From assembly GCA_027078415.1 (NCBI GenBank), contig JALWYX010000072.1, positions 1-32,171 of the forward strand: 32,171 nucleotides of DNA, read 5' to 3'. This document shows positions 30,163 to 32,171 of this stretch, piece after piece; position 1 is the first letter of the stretch; the number at the start of each line of letters is the position of its first letter. Below the pieces are notes generated by a model. The model had not been told where the DNA came from and did not search any database. It saw nothing but the letters and a program-made list of their open reading frames with translations. Made by a program: the position numbers and the translations under genes. Source of the DNA: Thermoanaerobaculia bacterium (lineage in GTDB: Bacteria; Acidobacteriota; Thermoanaerobaculia; JALWYX01).

Positions 30163-31483
30163 TATCTGTAATGGGAGTATCCTGAGAATTTTTGCCTACT
30201 AGCCTTTTTATATCAGCATGGAATGCAAATACCATAATCATAACTATCGCTGTTATACCTAGTAACTGTAAGACTTTTTTGAAATTGTCTGACAATTCTC
30301 TGCGCGTTACAATCTCTACAAGAAGTATCATTATCTGACCACCGTCCAAAACGGGGATAGGTAAAAGATTCAAAATACCTATACTAACACTCACCAAGGC
30401 GATAAAATAAATAAGCGATGAAATCCCTTGTTTAGCTGCCTCTCCACTCAGAGAAGCTATCCCTATAGGTCCTTGGATAGAATCTTCTATTTCAGAATAA
30501 CCTGTCACTACTCTACTTAAGGCTTCTACAGTGCTTTTTACAATAAAAAGGTTAAATTTGATACTCTCAAACAAAGCCTCCATGGGCCTCATTTTGGTAA
30601 CTATTCCAATTACAATTCCTATTCTGGGAATACCGTTATCTATACGAGGTACCATCTTAAATTCGAACGTTTTACCTTTACGTTGCACAACCACAGTTGT
30701 ACGTGTAGGAGATTTTTGTACCGCTTTTACTACTTCAGAAGGAGAAAAAACGGTCACTCCATTAACTTGCAATATTTTATCTCCCTCTAAAAGCCCTGCC
30801 TTTTGTGCAGGGTATCCTTCCATAACTTTCTTTACAACGGGAATTATTTTTGGAAAAACTCCCAAATATCTGATTTTATAACCGTCTTCAGAAATAATTT
30901 TTGCCTTTATCCTTAAATCTTCAATTTTTCCATCCCTCTCCACCTTAACAATCAGATCAGGATCGGTACTGGACAGAAGAACAGCTAAGAAATCCCGCCA
31001 CTTTTTTACCTTAACAGCGTTGATCTCTACTATCTTATCCCCTGGTACAATTCCTGCTCTTGCCGCAGGAGACTCTGGTTCCACCCATCCAACTTCAGTT
31101 GATATACTAGTGACAAAAGGCGACATAACACCGAAGACAAAAGATATCCATATCAAAGCAACTGCCAAAATAAAATTCATAGCGGGGCCCGCAAGGTAGA
31201 TAAGTATCTGCTTCCACTTAGGCTGAGATCTGAAACTTGTAGGAGATGGGATGCTTTCCTCTTCTCCTTCCAGCTGTACATACCCTCCTAAAGGAAGCCA
31301 CCCTATCGCGTAAACAGTGGAGCCTCTTTTCCATTTGACAATAGGACGTCCAAAACCTATTGAGAACCTTTCAACTCCTACTCCGAACAGTCTAGCAATT
31401 ATAAAATGTCCAAACTCGTGGACAAGTACAATAACTCCTATAACAAATATAAAAGAGACACTATTTATTACAAATTCGATCAC
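30155..31483 (-). CDS. rseP: Site-2 intramembrane zinc protease RseP
   Basis: Cleaves membrane-spanning anti-sigma factors and signal peptide remnants within the inner membrane. The zinc motif is HEFGH (22-26) and the third ligand region is LDGGQ (379-383, D380). Two PDZ domains lie between (EPESPAARAGIVPGDKIVEI and GYPAQKAGLLEGDKILQV), as in E. coli RseP. Length 442 is normal. The start is GTG with AAAGGTGGGG upstream. It lies 12 bases after dxr; this pairing is widely conserved. Confidence 0.95.
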   Translation of the reverse strand: MIEFVINSVSFIFVIGVIVLVHEFGHFIIARLFGVGVERFSIGFGRPIVKWKRGSTVYAIGWLPLGGYVQLEGEEESIPSPTSFRSQPKWKQILIYLAGPAMNFILAVALIWISFVFGVMSPFVTSISTEVGWVEPESPAARAGIVPGDKIVEINAVKVKKWRDFLAVLLSSTDPDLIVKVERDGKIEDLRIKAKIISEDGYKIRYLGVFPKIIPVVKKVMEGYPAQKAGLLEGDKILQVNGVTVFSPSEVVKAVQKSPTRTTVVVQRKGKTFEFKMVPRIDNGIPRIGIVIGIVTKMRPMEALFESIKFNLFIVKSTVEALSRVVTGYSEIEDSIQGPIGIASLSGEAAKQGISSLIYFIALVSVSIGILNLLPIPVLDGGQIMILLVEIVTRRELSDNFKKVLQLLGITAIVMIMVFAFHADIKRLVGKNSQDTPITDNE

Positions 31484-31495
31484 TATACCCCACCT

Positions 31496-32171
31496 TTACC
31501 CAAAACATTCTTCAAGAAGCTCTTTTGCTTTGCTATAACCCCAATCATTCCAATAGATAGCTTCATCCACAGTTTTTACTTCCACACCCTCATGGCAATC
31601 TACTGTACTTTCAACTAAATCAAATATTTTGTCGAATCGCAACCTTCTTTGCAAAAAGTTTTCTACAGCACACTCGTTAGCTCCGTTAAAGACAGCAGGA
31701 TAACTACCACCCTTTTTTGTCACTTCCTTAGCTAAGGCTATAGGACGCCTGAAAAAACTCGGTATAGAATAAAACTCCAGTTTGCTCTCAGCAAGCTCGT
31801 AACTTACTTCAATTGGAGGTTCCAAACAGTGGGGATGTACCAAAGCGGCAGTTATAGGTATAACCATATCGTGGTAGTAAGAATTGAAAAATGAAACGCC
31901 TATGCTAGTTTCTATCACAGCGTGAACAAGAGATTGAGGGTGTACTACAGCATCTAAAAGGTTTATATCCAAGTTGAACAGATATTTTGCTTCTATAATC
32001 TCTAACGCTTTATTCATAAAAGTAGCCGAATCGATAGTTATCTTCCTGCCCATTCTCCAAACAGGATGCTTAAGAGCGTCTTCCGGTGTAACCTTTGATA
32101 AGTTTTCTTCTTTCAATTTCCAAAAAGGTCCTCCAGAAGCAGTTATTAATACTTTTTTTATTGCTTTAACA
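31496..32171 (-). CDS. dxr: 1-deoxy-D-xylulose 5-phosphate reductoisomerase, C-terminal part (runs off the window)
   Basis: First committed enzyme of the MEP isoprenoid pathway, forming MEP from DXP with NADPH. The coding frame is open to the right edge and begins there with VKAIKKVLITASGGPFW, the ASGGPF active-site loop. Further motifs are ITIDSATFMNKALEIIEA, VVHPQSLVHAVIE, MVIPITAALVHP and FNGANECAVENF. The N-terminal NADPH-binding domain lies outside the window. It precedes rseP by 12 bases. The TTG near 32116 is internal and not a start. Confidence 0.95.
   Translation of the reverse strand, partial: VKAIKKVLITASGGPFWKLKEENLSKVTPEDALKHPVWRMGRKITIDSATFMNKALEIIEAKYLFNLDINLLDAVVHPQSLVHAVIETSIGVSFFNSYYHDMVIPITAALVHPHCLEPPIEVSYELAESKLEFYSIPSFFRRPIALAKEVTKKGGSYPAVFNGANECAVENFLQRRLRFDKIFDLVESTVDCHEGVEVKTVDEAIYWNDWGYSKAKELLEECFG

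Overview
The window reads as the chromosome of an AT-rich, diderm (Gram-negative) bacterium. It carries an outer-membrane assembly lipoprotein (bamD), a Tol-Pal-type ybgF/cpoB, a type IV pilus secretin (pilQ), many lipoprotein signals, DAP-type peptidoglycan synthesis (dapF), the MEP isoprenoid pathway (dxr) and a two-subunit AccB/AccC. Gene order pilMNOPQ followed further on by aroK, and dxr next to rseP, is common in diderm bacteria. I cannot fix the phylum from the sequence. Almost every gene lies on the minus strand, usually with a clear GGAGG-type ribosome binding site and tight or overlapping junctions. Only four genes and one tRNA lie on the plus strand. The plus strand is visibly rich in A and C even between genes, as expected if the minus strand is the leading strand of replication.

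Layout from left to right. 1-477: N-terminal part of phosphoglycerate kinase whose frame breaks near the window edge. 774-3035: secreted thermolysin-family (M4) protease with PKD and PPC-like C-terminal domains, followed by a strong terminator. 3186-4626: a stem-loop repeat, a Methyltransf_24-like enzyme and a lone plus-strand gene resembling a macro domain. 4615-12555: a long minus-strand run (read right to left: Big_1 lipoprotein, TPR protein, Roadblock protein, accB, accC, thiE, an NSS-family transporter with a 31-residue MetS-like subunit, aroK, a metallophosphoesterase, truA). 12584-19821: a type IV pilus assembly operon, pilM-N-O-P-Q, with its own promoter, continuing into two lipoproteins (one with IPT/TIG repeats) and ending at a terminator.

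19925-21488 is a short plus-strand unit: a promoter, tRNA-Ala(GGC), a dusA-like gene 14 bases after the tRNA whose usual catalytic cysteine is valine, and a lipoprotein with a phage-tail-collar-like domain. 21489-21850 has no gene. 21851-26222 (right to left) is hslV, hslU, an FN3 lipoprotein, a divergent dapF, a STAS protein and a rhodanese lipoprotein. Divergent from hslV, across a 35-base palindromic spacer without ribosome binding sites, is a RuBisCO-like protein (form IV). 27314-32171 (right to left) is dxr, rseP, a PASTA-only membrane protein, rpe, bamD and ybgF/cpoB, which looks like one envelope-centred operon.

The most unusual items are the cysteine-less DusA next to a tRNA gene, the RuBisCO-like protein sharing a palindromic start region with hslVU, the Ig-like lipoproteins attached to the pilus operon, and the broken pgk at the left edge.
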